The notes under the pieces are model-generated. The model ran no database searches. It was not told the origin of the DNA and saw only the letters and a list, made by a program, of their open reading frames with translations. A stretch of DNA of 64,000 nt from Cyanobacteriota bacterium SRBZ.bins.94.201705 (GTDB lineage Bacteria > Cyanobacteriota > Cyanobacteriia > Cyanobacteriales > Cyanobacteriaceae): positions 124,001-188,000 of the forward strand of contig JAUQQP010000044.1 in assembly GCA_030549855.1 (NCBI GenBank). The letters run 5' to 3'. Below, piece by piece: positions 20,001-28,028 of the stretch. The number at the start of each line of letters is the position of its first letter. Position 1 is the stretch's first letter. The position numbers were made by a program, and so were the translations under genes.

Positions 20001-21614
20001 TACGAATACAGACGTAACCCCTCCACCATCCCCGAAACTATCCTCTTCGGCGCCGGCACAGGTTATGAAGACCATACCTTCTCTGTAGAGGCTATTTATG
20101 CCCCCAGTTGGCAATGGGAATTTTATGGCAAGTATGCCTTTCGTAATACTACCACCTATATGGCTAAGGACTTTGTAGCCAACGGGGCTATTAGTCTTGC
20201 TCAATTTCGTGCTACATACAGATTTCAAGAAAGATTCGACCTGACAGGAGAAGCCAGATTCATAAGCCAGTCCACCGCCGGTTATAGTGAAGTGGGCTGG
20301 GTAGCAGAATTGGGGTATTGGTTGTCTCCTAATCTCCGCCTGGCAGTGGGTTATAGTTCAGGTAAGGTGAATGTAGATCGAGACTTTAACGGCAGTCGTT
20401 CAGCCGGGGGGTTGTATATAGGCCTGACGGTGAAGTTTGATGAACTGTTTGACGGCTTCGGCTTACAACGGCCTCTGCCACCACCTCCACCCCCACCAGT
20501 CACTGCTAGTAATCCCGCCAACAGTCCACAGGCTAACACTTCCATCACCTGGAATGTATCTCAATTCCTCGAAGACATAGGCAAAGATTTGTCCCCCCGC
20601 GACCGTCTTGTGCTGGATAATCTAGCCGTAGTATTACAGTCGGCCCATAATCTCGTCCTAGACATTAACATCCCCCTCACCATGCAACAGATTCAGGATA
20701 AGGAGCATCCCTTAACCCAAAAACTCGCTGCCATTCGTGACTATCTGATGCAAAGGGGCATTGGCAGTTCTCAAATAGTCTTCCGTGCTGTAGGCAATGG
20801 TAATACTGAGCCAAAAATCTCCTTCACCATCAGTGGGGATGTGAGTGCCTTCCGTAACATCATCTCCAGTTTACAAGTCCAACCCAACTCCCCCGCTAAG
20901 GAATTCTTTGACAATCTCCTTAGCCAAATCCCAGCCGCTTCCCCAACCCCTGTTACTACCCAGGCCATCGTTAGCCCCAGTATTATTTCCCAAACTATTG
21001 AGGTTACGGCCGATGGCAGGATTGCGGATGCCCAGGTAACCCTACTAGAAAAAATCATCACCACTGCCCATCTACAGCCAAACACTGACATAGAAATAGT
21101 GGGAGAGATGAACAGGCTAATTGCTATTCGTCGTTATCTGCTAGAAAAAGGCATAAACAGCGATCGCATTGTGCTCAACAGTACTGACAATAAGACAAAT
21201 AGTATCACCCTCAGCCTTATCCCCTCCACACCAGCGGAAAACATAGCCACCACACCGCCAACCCAGTGGGAGGCTTCCCTGTTAGACTGGCAACTGTTAG
21301 ACTGGCGTGTACCGATAGACAGTTTCATCCCTACCCTGCCACCACTGGAGGAGTTGCTCAAACCCGAGAATGTTTCCACCATATCCCTCCTGCTCAAACC
21401 ATATGCCTCCATAGCCAATAACATCCAAAATCTCTTCAGAGAAATACGTCTTGCTACTGCAGTAAACTTTCTTCTCAACAACAGTACTGATGATCCTCTC
21501 ACCGCCCTCAAAGAAGCCATTGGCATTAGCGGACAAATCCGTGGTCAACTTCTGCCAACTCAAACTCCAACTCAAACCCAAGACAGCCGTCAGCCGGAGG
21601 GAGGTAGCATATGA
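17049..21614 (+). CDS. 1521-residue outer-membrane protein: invasin-like Ig domain, beta-barrel, OmpA-like tail
   Basis: Signal peptide of about 22 residues. Residues about 65-160 form a beta domain, and 162-266 an invasin/Big_1-like Ig domain ('RIPADGKSTATIEGQLLDE', 'LSATQGEF'). From about 272 to 1140 come alternating aromatic/polar strands with short turns, typical of a large outer-membrane barrel ('YRLRVYGAFFG', 'GGQARYFLSRN', 'LNLTVGQQWYHSG'). A polyproline linker at about 1144 leads to two regions like the OmpA fold ('KLAAIRDYLMQRGIG', 'RLIAIRRYLLEKGIN'). The tail ends in a Thr/Gln/Pro stretch. It may anchor or export the other operon products, comparable in layout to intimin/invasin or usher-like systems. 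The starts overlap as ATGA on both sides. Confidence 0.75.
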   Translation: MKRLTLLIGLLLTALWTKEIKAMEIRARGFHLDSLTPDSENVWFLAQAGDGSTPGETPSSSNTTIATPRILAPAPNTVLDVPSATVVIQFPMGTEVELRVNGKVVPKEQIGEVVEDSTNNTITQTWYGVTVPQGESVIELYRVGESKPVATTKVVTRGGINSIRLIPVETRIPADGKSTATIEGQLLDEKGNRSRQTAIITLSATQGEFVGKDAKPDLEGFQVEAVDGRFTATLKSGLQSGNVTIRAATVVDNKIIEGFTQILFETNLRPPIVTGFLDLRYGPRGTDFYSSFRDFLPPDKDNDYRLRVYGAFFGTGRIGEWSFTGAYNSFRTLNENCAGERSLFRTSQNCEPQYPVYGDESQVTTLTPSYDSVYLRLERTSARGGIDYFLWGDFKTEEWANPAQQLTAQERNLHGFKMNYNFGDLQLTGFYNVLGRGFQRDTIAPDGTSGFYFLSRRRLVAGSETVAIETVELQNPSNIIDRRLLRRGEDYDIDYDRGSLLFRTPISQTTISPDGSLLRRQIVATYEYENGEDTDSYGGQARYFLSRNRGKDSWLGVSYFRENQGNRRFTILGANTQIYFSEKVKLTGEYGYSESISPELGLVTGSAYRLELEAVLGEKVKARAYYRSTDAGFTNNASLSFTPGQTRYGASLDAALSPDTTVRASVEREENRGVAPVPKNLLETLFNPTSSISPGQKQDNDLTTVTFGVAQKLGAATVSLDYIYRDRVDRVGQLSSNSSQLRSRLTTPLGESVRLTLQNEMTLGGSGDAVYNDRTTLGLTWEVAKGLNLTVGQQWYHSGQLAGKALTTAELAGEYKLGEDTTLIGRLSALSNGQDTATQGTVGLRQRWVIAEGLRFNLSYERVFGKALRLGTGAQFNQAYARGQTASSLALLGGDNYSAGLEYNPSPDFKADIRFEKRNSSAGSNTVISASAVGKISPDFWILSKYEQANIANQGASGLGNTVNFKLGLAYRPVENDTFNALLKYEYRRNPSTIPETILFGAGTGYEDHTFSVEAIYAPSWQWEFYGKYAFRNTTTYMAKDFVANGAISLAQFRATYRFQERFDLTGEARFISQSTAGYSEVGWVAELGYWLSPNLRLAVGYSSGKVNVDRDFNGSRSAGGLYIGLTVKFDELFDGFGLQRPLPPPPPPPVTASNPANSPQANTSITWNVSQFLEDIGKDLSPRDRLVLDNLAVVLQSAHNLVLDINIPLTMQQIQDKEHPLTQKLAAIRDYLMQRGIGSSQIVFRAVGNGNTEPKISFTISGDVSAFRNIISSLQVQPNSPAKEFFDNLLSQIPAASPTPVTTQAIVSPSIISQTIEVTADGRIADAQVTLLEKIITTAHLQPNTDIEIVGEMNRLIAIRRYLLEKGINSDRIVLNSTDNKTNSITLSLIPSTPAENIATTPPTQWEASLLDWQLLDWRVPIDSFIPTLPPLEELLKPENVSTISLLLKPYASIANNIQNLFREIRLATAVNFLLNNSTDDPLTALKEAIGISGQIRGQLLPTQTPTQTQDSRQPEGGSI

Positions 21615-23962
21615 GCCAAAGGAGAGGCTGGTTACTCCTGCTGGTATGCCTGATTTACCTCCTAGTCCAAATGTTAATCCCCACTGCCCCTTCCGCAGCC
21701 CAGGGCAATCCCGTGAATGACACAGACTGTATAGGCGCAGGCAAAGACGGTGGCGGAGACAAGGGAGGCATAGTCAACACCTACTACGCCCCTGCTAGCA
21801 GTGTTACTCTTTCCTCCGGCGCTACGACAATACCCCTAGGCACTATGTCTTCCATTGGCGCCTCTACTCCCATCCAGGTAGGTGATCTGATTCTCATAAT
21901 GCAAATGCAGGGGGCAGAAATTGATTCCTCCAATACTTACGCCTACGGGGATGGTGTAGGTGGAGACGGGGACACTTATCAACCGCCCGCCAGTTACCCA
22001 GGAGGGACAATGGGCAGTGCCAATATTCCTAATCCTCCTCCCAATGCGGCCAGTGGTCATATCAACATCAACAATGTAGGATTATACGAGTACGCTGTAG
22101 TTACAGGAGTTTCAGGGAATAATATCACCATCAAAGGTGGTGGCCCAGGGGGTGGTCTTATCAATACCTATAACAACGAACCCGCCACCTCCACCCGGGG
22201 TAAGCGCACCTATCAAATTATTCGGGTGCCCCAGTATACCAACATAACCCTCAGTAGTACTAATCCCCTTCGTCCTGCCCCTTGGAATGGACAGGTAGGA
22301 GGTGTCCTGGCCATTGATGTGGCGGGCACTTTAAACATGACGGGGGGCGTGGTAATAGAAGCCAGTGGGACAGGTTTTCGCGGCGGGGGAGGTGTCAATC
22401 ATGCTGGAGGCACCACGCTGGCTTACAATAGCGACTTTCGGACCAACTCTGGCACAAGAAATGCTAGCAAAGGGGAGGGCATAGCCGGTACACCCCTTTA
22501 TGTCCTCGAACAGTTTGATCCCTTTAACCTGGATTCTGCCTTTAATCCCCCTAGTCCGAATAGGATTAATACGGGCGCAGAGGGCTATCCCAATGGAAGT
22601 TATGCCAGGGGCGCCCCGGGCAATGCCGGCGGTGGTGGCACTGATGGCAACCCCTCTAGGAATGATGAGAACAGTGGCGGCGGTGGTGGCGGCAATGGCG
22701 GTGCCGGTGGCCTAGGGGGAAGATCATGGAATAGCCAGGCCCCCTCAGGAGGATTTGGGGGTGCTTCCCTTGACGGTTTTATAAACGGAGGGCAACGTCT
22801 CTTCATGGGCGGTGGCGGCGGCGCCGGTACTATTAACAATGCCAGCCGCTCCACTGTTCGGCCAGCGGACTTCCGTAATATTACCTCTGGGCAACAACAG
22901 ACAGGTGTGGGCGGTGGCGTTTACAGTAGTGGCGGAGCGGGGGGTGGTATTATCATGGTCAGGACAGGGAATATCAGTGGCACAGGCATTTTCCGCTCAA
23001 GGGGGGCGCCGGGATTGAGTACAGGGCAGGACGGTGCTGGCGGTGGCGGTGCCGGTGGGACGGTCTATGTGGTGGCTGAAAATCCTGTTAACATTAGCAA
23101 TATCTCTGCTGACGTGAGAGGAGGAGACGGCGGATGGTCCACCTTCCCCGAAGCCCATGGCCCCGGTGGTGGTGGTGGTGGCGGTGTAGTAGTAAGTACT
23201 AATGGTGGGGTAAGCATTCTGCCTGGCGGGTTAGACGGAGGCCAAGCGGGTAAAGCTGGTCCCACAAACAATGCTGATGCCAACGACGGCACCCATGGTG
23301 CGAGGGCAGGTACTGGTTTGACTGCCCCCCTCGTGGCTACTGGTAACTATGGCACCCCTCCTACTGCCCGTTGTAAGCCCAAGGTGCTACTGGTCAAGCG
23401 GATTACGGCTGTCAACGGCAATAGTACTGGTCTAACTGGCTTTGTGGACGATCCTAACACCACTGATGACAACAACCCCAGCTGGCCGTCGGGCTACCTC
23501 AAGGGCGGTGGCATTGATGGGACTCTTCAGGTTAAACCGGGGGATACCCTGGACTATACTATCTACTTTGTGAATGCGGGGGTTAAGCCGGCAAACAGTG
23601 TACGGATATGTGATGCCATCCCCCCCAATACAGAATTTGTCCCAGACACCTATAATGGCCTGACTCCCACGGATGGTGGCCTGGAGGCGGATTCCGGCAT
23701 TGCCCTGGCCATTGGCAGTAACACTCCCACAGCCTACCTCACCAATGTGGCAGATTCCGATCGTGGCCAGTACTATCCCCCAGGACAAGTGCCTCCCAAC
23801 TGTTTCGACGTCAATGGCAATCCCATCACCAGTAACCCCAATGGCCTAGTAGCGGTGAATATTACCAACAATACTACCTTCCCTTCTCTCCCTGCCAACA
23901 CCACATCCTCCCCTTCTAGTCAAAATTATGGCTTTATCCGTTTCCGTGTCCGGGTGAAATAG
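21611..23962 (+). CDS. Exported glycine-rich protein with C-terminal DUF11 domain (last gene of surface operon)
   Basis: 783 residues. The signal peptide ends near 'PSAAQG'. Residues about 30-330 are beta-rich. About 330-570 are strongly glycine-rich, with runs such as 'GGGGGGNGGAGGLGG', similar to PE-PGRS-like or phage-tail-like glycine repeats. The last 190 residues contain a DUF11-like module ('QVKPGDTLDYTIYFVNAG', 'VRICDAIPPNTEFVP') and end 'IRFRVRVK', like the end of the operon's second protein. GC-rich GGN repeats raise local G+C. It overlaps the upstream stop (ATGA). Likely an extracellular fibre or matrix component; no enzyme motif is seen. Confidence 0.75.
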   Translation: MSQRRGWLLLLVCLIYLLVQMLIPTAPSAAQGNPVNDTDCIGAGKDGGGDKGGIVNTYYAPASSVTLSSGATTIPLGTMSSIGASTPIQVGDLILIMQMQGAEIDSSNTYAYGDGVGGDGDTYQPPASYPGGTMGSANIPNPPPNAASGHININNVGLYEYAVVTGVSGNNITIKGGGPGGGLINTYNNEPATSTRGKRTYQIIRVPQYTNITLSSTNPLRPAPWNGQVGGVLAIDVAGTLNMTGGVVIEASGTGFRGGGGVNHAGGTTLAYNSDFRTNSGTRNASKGEGIAGTPLYVLEQFDPFNLDSAFNPPSPNRINTGAEGYPNGSYARGAPGNAGGGGTDGNPSRNDENSGGGGGGNGGAGGLGGRSWNSQAPSGGFGGASLDGFINGGQRLFMGGGGGAGTINNASRSTVRPADFRNITSGQQQTGVGGGVYSSGGAGGGIIMVRTGNISGTGIFRSRGAPGLSTGQDGAGGGGAGGTVYVVAENPVNISNISADVRGGDGGWSTFPEAHGPGGGGGGGVVVSTNGGVSILPGGLDGGQAGKAGPTNNADANDGTHGARAGTGLTAPLVATGNYGTPPTARCKPKVLLVKRITAVNGNSTGLTGFVDDPNTTDDNNPSWPSGYLKGGGIDGTLQVKPGDTLDYTIYFVNAGVKPANSVRICDAIPPNTEFVPDTYNGLTPTDGGLEADSGIALAIGSNTPTAYLTNVADSDRGQYYPPGQVPPNCFDVNGNPITSNPNGLVAVNITNNTTFPSLPANTTSSPSSQNYGFIRFRVRVK

Positions 23963-24549
23963 CCTGTACCCCCCTAATCCTCTTAACCCATAGCTTTTCC
24001 CTTTAACATATTCTCCTTTGTTGGTATAGTCTCCTCCTAATACCAGGCGGGGGTTGTGTGGCCATTTTTCCCTTATCATTTCCCCCTGCCACTTTTTTTC
24101 TAAAATTTTGAGGCTGCCTGGTATTTGAAAGATTCCAAACGCCATTATTTATTAGATATGATTGGCCAAAGTAATATATAAAAATTTTTAGCGCTAAAAT
24201 TTCAGTATCTTTAGATTAAATCCTGGTTTATCCCTAAAAAAAGCCAATAATAATTAGCTAATTTTATTCCCCTTGTCTTAGGAGCCAGTTTATTTTTTTC
24301 AAAAAATATACATTCTATTTAAAATATAGGTAGGAAAAATTTTCTAAAGTTAACCGGTGTTTTCTGTAGGCCAAAATAGGAAATAAGCTATTTATTAATA
24401 CCTGAGAAAGTGCAAGAGATTTCCCCTACCCGGAATTTGTAATTAATCATGTATACAAAGGTAAAAGAGTTAGAGGGAAGAAAGACAATGACAAAAAGCC
24501 GGGAAAGGGAGATATAATTGGTTGTTAAAAAGCGTTAAGAAATGTTGCA
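23963..24549. other. AT-rich gene-free stretch after the surface operon
   Basis: 587 bp with no supported gene. It has many short stops in all frames, poly-A/T runs and two perfect palindromes: TTTTAGCGCTAAAA (24186-24199) and AATTAGCTAATT (24252-24263). I see no convincing intrinsic terminator for the operon. An antisense frame (about 24145 down to 23846) lacks recognisable features and partly overlaps the operon end. The promoter of the 24550 gene must lie at the right end. Confidence 0.4.
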
Positions 24550-24879
24550 ATGAGTAATTCCCTGGAGGAAATCCTGTTTTTGGCAAGGGCAGTAGCAGAA
24601 GTGTTAGGGGAGAAAATCGAAGACACCCTGACAGAAATACTCAGCGAAATCGGCAAGTTCGACGCCGAAACCAGACAAAAACTACAAGAATTCGTGGAGG
24701 AAGTCAAACTAAGGGCTCAAAGGGCTAAAGAAGCGGCCTACAATCCTGAAACTACTACTGTGGCAGCTAACCAAAGTTTTGATTTACAAGAGTTACTGGA
24801 TGAACTACGAGCGGAAATTGCTCGTCTTAAAGCTGAACTAAACAACTATCGGCAAAGACAAAACCAAAACAAGGGTTGA
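24550..24879 (+). CDS. Small helical protein of unknown function
   Basis: 109 residues, no signal peptide or membrane segment. It is nearly all helical: an amphipathic N-terminal half ('ARAVAEVLGEKIEDTLTEIL', 'KLQEFVEEVKLRAQRA') and a leucine-heptad C-terminal coiled coil ('LQELLDELRAEIARLKAEL'). It resembles conserved short cyanobacterial proteins of unknown role. ATG start at 24550. It precedes the ABC1-type kinase gene by 61 bp on the same strand and may be co-transcribed. Confidence 0.65.
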   Translation: MSNSLEEILFLARAVAEVLGEKIEDTLTEILSEIGKFDAETRQKLQEFVEEVKLRAQRAKEAAYNPETTTVAANQSFDLQELLDELRAEIARLKAELNNYRQRQNQNKG

Positions 24880-24940
24880 ATTCCCTCACCCTATTCCCAC
24901 TTCTGAATCACCATTGTAAAAAAAACTATAGGGAAGACTA

Positions 24941-26704
24941 TTGTCCGTGTCAGCAATATACTCTAGCACAAACAAATATTTGCCCTCCAGTGGCGATGTG
25001 TCCAGGGTGGCCAAGCCGCTAAAACTGGAGATGGGTAAGAAGTACTATCGTTGGAATAAGAAAAATTACTCACGTCTGCGCCGTCAGATAGATATTTGGA
25101 CCTTTGTCCTGCTACTGTTGTTCAAACTATGGCAAAATGACAAAAAATGGACCTATCTTAACGGTTATAGCGAGGAGAAACGGGCTGCCCGTCGTCGACG
25201 TCAAGCAGTCTGGATTAGGGAAAGCCTCTTGGAGTTGGGCCCCACCTTTATTAAAGTAGGACAATTGTTTTCTACTAGGGCAGATTTATTCCCCACAGAA
25301 TATGTAGAAGAATTGTCCAAGTTACAAGACAAGGTGCCTGCCTTCAGTTTTGAACAGGTAAGGGAAATCATCCAACAGGATTTGGGTAGGCCTATAGAAG
25401 AATTATTCCTCAGTTTTGACCCTATCCCCCTAGCCGCAGCAAGTCTGGGACAGGTACACAAAGCAAGACTAAAATCAGGAGAAGAAGTAGTAGTAAAAGT
25501 CCAACGCCCCGGCTTACACCAGCTTTTTACTATTGACTTGGCTATCCTTAAACAGATTACCCGCTACTTCCAAAATCACCCCCGTTGGGGCAAAGGGCGG
25601 GATTGGATGGGTATATATGAGGAATGTAGTCGCATCCTCTGGCAAGAAGCTGATTACCTCAACGAAGGACGTAATGCCGATACCTTTAGACGCAATTTCC
25701 GAGGAGTGGACTGGGTGAAAGTACCTAGAGTATATTGGCGTTACACCTCCCCCCGAGTGTTAACCCTAGAGTATCTACCAGGAATCAAAATCAGCAATTA
25801 CGAGGCTTTGGAGGCGGCAGGATTAGATCGCAAACGACTGGCCAGACTGGGGGCTAGGGCCTATCTCCAACAGGTGTTGAATGACGGCTTCTTCCATGCT
25901 GACCCCCATCCCGGTAACCTGGCTGTAGCACCAGATGGCTCCCTCATCTTCTACGACTTCGGCATGATGGGCACCCTCAAAGCCAATGTGAAGGAAAAAC
26001 TGGTGGAAATGTTGTTCGCCATCACCGAGAAAAATGCAGATAAGGTAATCGCCGCCTTGGTAGATTTGGGCGCCCTCCAAATGCCTGAAGACCCAAGCTC
26101 TGTCCGTCGTGCCCTACAATTCTTATTAGACAACTTTGTGGATAAACCCTTTGAAGAACAGTCTATCAGTCAGATCAGCGAGGAATTGTACGAAATTGCC
26201 TATGACCAGCCCTTCCGCTTCCCCGCTACCTTCACCTTCGTAATGCGGGCTTTTTCTACTCTGGAAGGCGTCGGCAAAGGACTAGATCCAGATTTTAACT
26301 TTATGGAAGTAGCACAACCCTTCGCTTTGGAAATTATGGCCGAATTCAGCAATGGTGCAAGCGGGTCCTTTTTAGATCAAATCAGCCGTCAGGCAGTAGA
26401 AGTGGGCAATAGGGCGTTGAGTCTCCCCTCCCGCCTCGAAGATACCCTAGACAAACTGGAAAAGGGAGATATTCGTGTCCGAGTCAAAGCCTCCGAATCC
26501 GAGCGTCTCCTCCGCAAGCTGGTGGGGATGCAAATGGCCACCAACTACACCCTCTTCATCAGTGCCCTCATTCTCTCCGCTACTATCCTGTTTGTAAACG
26601 GCTGGAGAAGTCTGGCCTTCGCCCTTGTATTAGTCTGTATTTGGCCAGTTTTCTCTTTGTTACGATTGTTGAGACAGTTGGACAAGTTAGACCGTAAACT
26701 ATAA
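24941..26704 (+). CDS. ABC1/UbiB-family atypical protein kinase
   Basis: About 587 residues; start TTG 24941 or GTG 24947, with no ATG available. ABC1K motifs appear in order: 'KVGQ' in 'PTFIKVGQLFSTRADLFP', the Ala-rich loop 'AAASLGQV', 'VVVKVQRPG', 'EADYLNEGRNAD', catalytic loop 'HADPHPGNL' and 'YDFGMMG'. Two hydrophobic helices close the C-terminus, suggesting thylakoid or plasma-membrane attachment. Cyanobacterial and plastid relatives affect prenylquinone metabolism and photosystem stress responses; the substrate here is unknown. It begins a tight rightward run with the phosphatase gene, pyrR and dndC. Confidence 0.9.
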   Translation: MSVSAIYSSTNKYLPSSGDVSRVAKPLKLEMGKKYYRWNKKNYSRLRRQIDIWTFVLLLLFKLWQNDKKWTYLNGYSEEKRAARRRRQAVWIRESLLELGPTFIKVGQLFSTRADLFPTEYVEELSKLQDKVPAFSFEQVREIIQQDLGRPIEELFLSFDPIPLAAASLGQVHKARLKSGEEVVVKVQRPGLHQLFTIDLAILKQITRYFQNHPRWGKGRDWMGIYEECSRILWQEADYLNEGRNADTFRRNFRGVDWVKVPRVYWRYTSPRVLTLEYLPGIKISNYEALEAAGLDRKRLARLGARAYLQQVLNDGFFHADPHPGNLAVAPDGSLIFYDFGMMGTLKANVKEKLVEMLFAITEKNADKVIAALVDLGALQMPEDPSSVRRALQFLLDNFVDKPFEEQSISQISEELYEIAYDQPFRFPATFTFVMRAFSTLEGVGKGLDPDFNFMEVAQPFALEIMAEFSNGASGSFLDQISRQAVEVGNRALSLPSRLEDTLDKLEKGDIRVRVKASESERLLRKLVGMQMATNYTLFISALILSATILFVNGWRSLAFALVLVCIWPVFSLLRLLRQLDKLDRKL

Positions 26705-26730
26705 ATTATAACCCCTAAGTGAGTGGCTTT

Positions 26731-27474
26731 ATGAAGTGTCAATCTGTCGGCCTGACCGATCCCGGCTTAGTTAGACCCTACAACCAAGATAACCATTATA
26801 TCGACCCCGAAGGACGTTTTTTTATCCTCGCCGATGGGATGGGAGGACATGCTGGTGGCGAAGAGGCTAGTAAAATCGCTACAGAAGTAGTCAAGGACTA
26901 TTTTGAGTCCCACTGGGATGCCCCCATTAACTCCTACGATCTCATGGAAAAGGCCATCTATCAAGCCAACGAGCAAATTTTAGAACAACAAGTCCTTCAT
27001 CCTGAACGAGGAGACATGGGTACTACCCTGGTAGTGGTAATGTTCCGCCAGGGAGAAACATGGCATGCCCACGTGGGAGACTCCCGCCTCTACCTCTGGC
27101 ATCAAGGCCAACTCCAGCAATTAACTCTGGATCACACCTGGATTGCCCAAGCGGTAAGGGCCGGGGAAATCAGCGCTGAAGATGCTAAATACCACCCCTG
27201 GCGCCATGTTTTGTCCCAGTGTCTCGGCCGTCGTGACCTTTTAGAGGGCCTTGATATCCAGAAAATCGAAGGACTACAACCCGGTGACATCCTCCTGTTG
27301 TGCAGTGATGGCCTCACCGAAGAAGTCCCCGATGAACTAATTAACAAATCTTTACAAGAAGCCAAAGACCTACAGGAAGCAGCCCAAGTCCTCATCCAAA
27401 GTGCCAAGGATGGTGGCGGCTCTGATAACATAACTGTAGTACTAATTCAGATACAAAAAGAGGACCCCCAATGA
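26731..27474 (+). CDS. PP2C-type protein phosphatase (PphA-like)
   Basis: 247 residues from the ATG at 26731; a GTG at 26719 is in frame but less likely. All PP2C metal and catalytic motifs are present: 'RPYNQDN', '[11 protein letters not shown]', 'DMGTTLVVV', 'HVGDSRLY', '[10 protein letters not shown]' and 'GSDNITVV'. The short form with no extra domains, and '[12 protein letters not shown]', match Synechocystis PphA, which dephosphorylates the nitrogen signalling protein PII. Orthology to PphA is inferred from remembered sequence. Its stop overlaps pyrR as ATGA, so the two are translationally coupled. Confidence 0.88.
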   Translation: MKCQSVGLTDPGLVRPYNQDNHYIDPEGRFFILADGMGGHAGGEEASKIATEVVKDYFESHWDAPINSYDLMEKAIYQANEQILEQQVLHPERGDMGTTLVVVMFRQGETWHAHVGDSRLYLWHQGQLQQLTLDHTWIAQAVRAGEISAEDAKYHPWRHVLSQCLGRRDLLEGLDIQKIEGLQPGDILLLCSDGLTEEVPDELINKSLQEAKDLQEAAQVLIQSAKDGGGSDNITVVLIQIQKEDPQ

Positions 27475-28004
27475 GTGGTCAGGTGGTAGAAATCCTCTCC
27501 GCCGACGAGATGCGTCGCACCCTCACCCGACTGGCATCTCAGGTGGTGGAAGAGGTGGATGACTTGTCTCAGGTGGTTTTGTTGGGCATTTATACCCGGG
27601 GAGTACCACTGGCCCACCTCTTGGCTGAACACATCGCCATGATTGAAAAAATAAAACCACCAGTGGGCGCTTTAGATATTACTTTCTATAGGGACGATTT
27701 GGACAAAATTCAAACTAGAACCCCCAAAAAAACCGAAATCCCCCTGGATTTGACCGGGAAAACTGTTGTCCTGGTAGATGATGTCATATACAAGGGCCGC
27801 ACTATCCGCGCCGCACTCAATGCTATCAACGAATATGGCCGTCCCGAAATTGTTAAACTCCTGGTTTTAATAGATAGAGGACATCGTCAACTCCCCATCC
27901 ACCCCGATTTTGTCGGCAAAACCCTCCCTACCTCCAAGGAAGAACAAGTAAAAGTCTACTTGGAAGCCGTAGATGGCCGTGATGCCGTAGAATTACTTAA
28001 ATAA
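27471..28004 (+). CDS. pyrR: PyrR-type uracil phosphoribosyltransferase / pyrimidine regulator
   Basis: 177 residues. It has the PyrR pattern with '[12 protein letters not shown]', '[10 protein letters not shown]' and the PRPP-binding loop '[18 protein letters not shown]'. In firmicutes PyrR binds pyr leader RNA; in cyanobacteria it may act mainly as the phosphoribosyltransferase. No PyrR-type attenuator or pyr gene is visible nearby. The ATG at 27471 overlaps the phosphatase stop. dndC follows after 24 bp, so it is probably in the same transcript. Confidence 0.92.
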   Translation: MSGQVVEILSADEMRRTLTRLASQVVEEVDDLSQVVLLGIYTRGVPLAHLLAEHIAMIEKIKPPVGALDITFYRDDLDKIQTRTPKKTEIPLDLTGKTVVLVDDVIYKGRTIRAALNAINEYGRPEIVKLLVLIDRGHRQLPIHPDFVGKTLPTSKEEQVKVYLEAVDGRDAVELLK

Positions 28005-28028
28005 TACCAGCGCGAGGAAGCCAAGAAA

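Noticed and set aside
22600-23292. Proline-rich minus-strand frames opposite the glycine-rich surface gene
   Set aside because: They are the complement of GGN glycine codons and have no independent support.
23846-24145. Minus-strand open frame of 99 codons after the surface operon
   Set aside because: It overlaps the end of the glycine-rich gene antisense, shows no recognisable motif and has no clear ribosome-binding site; it could be chance.
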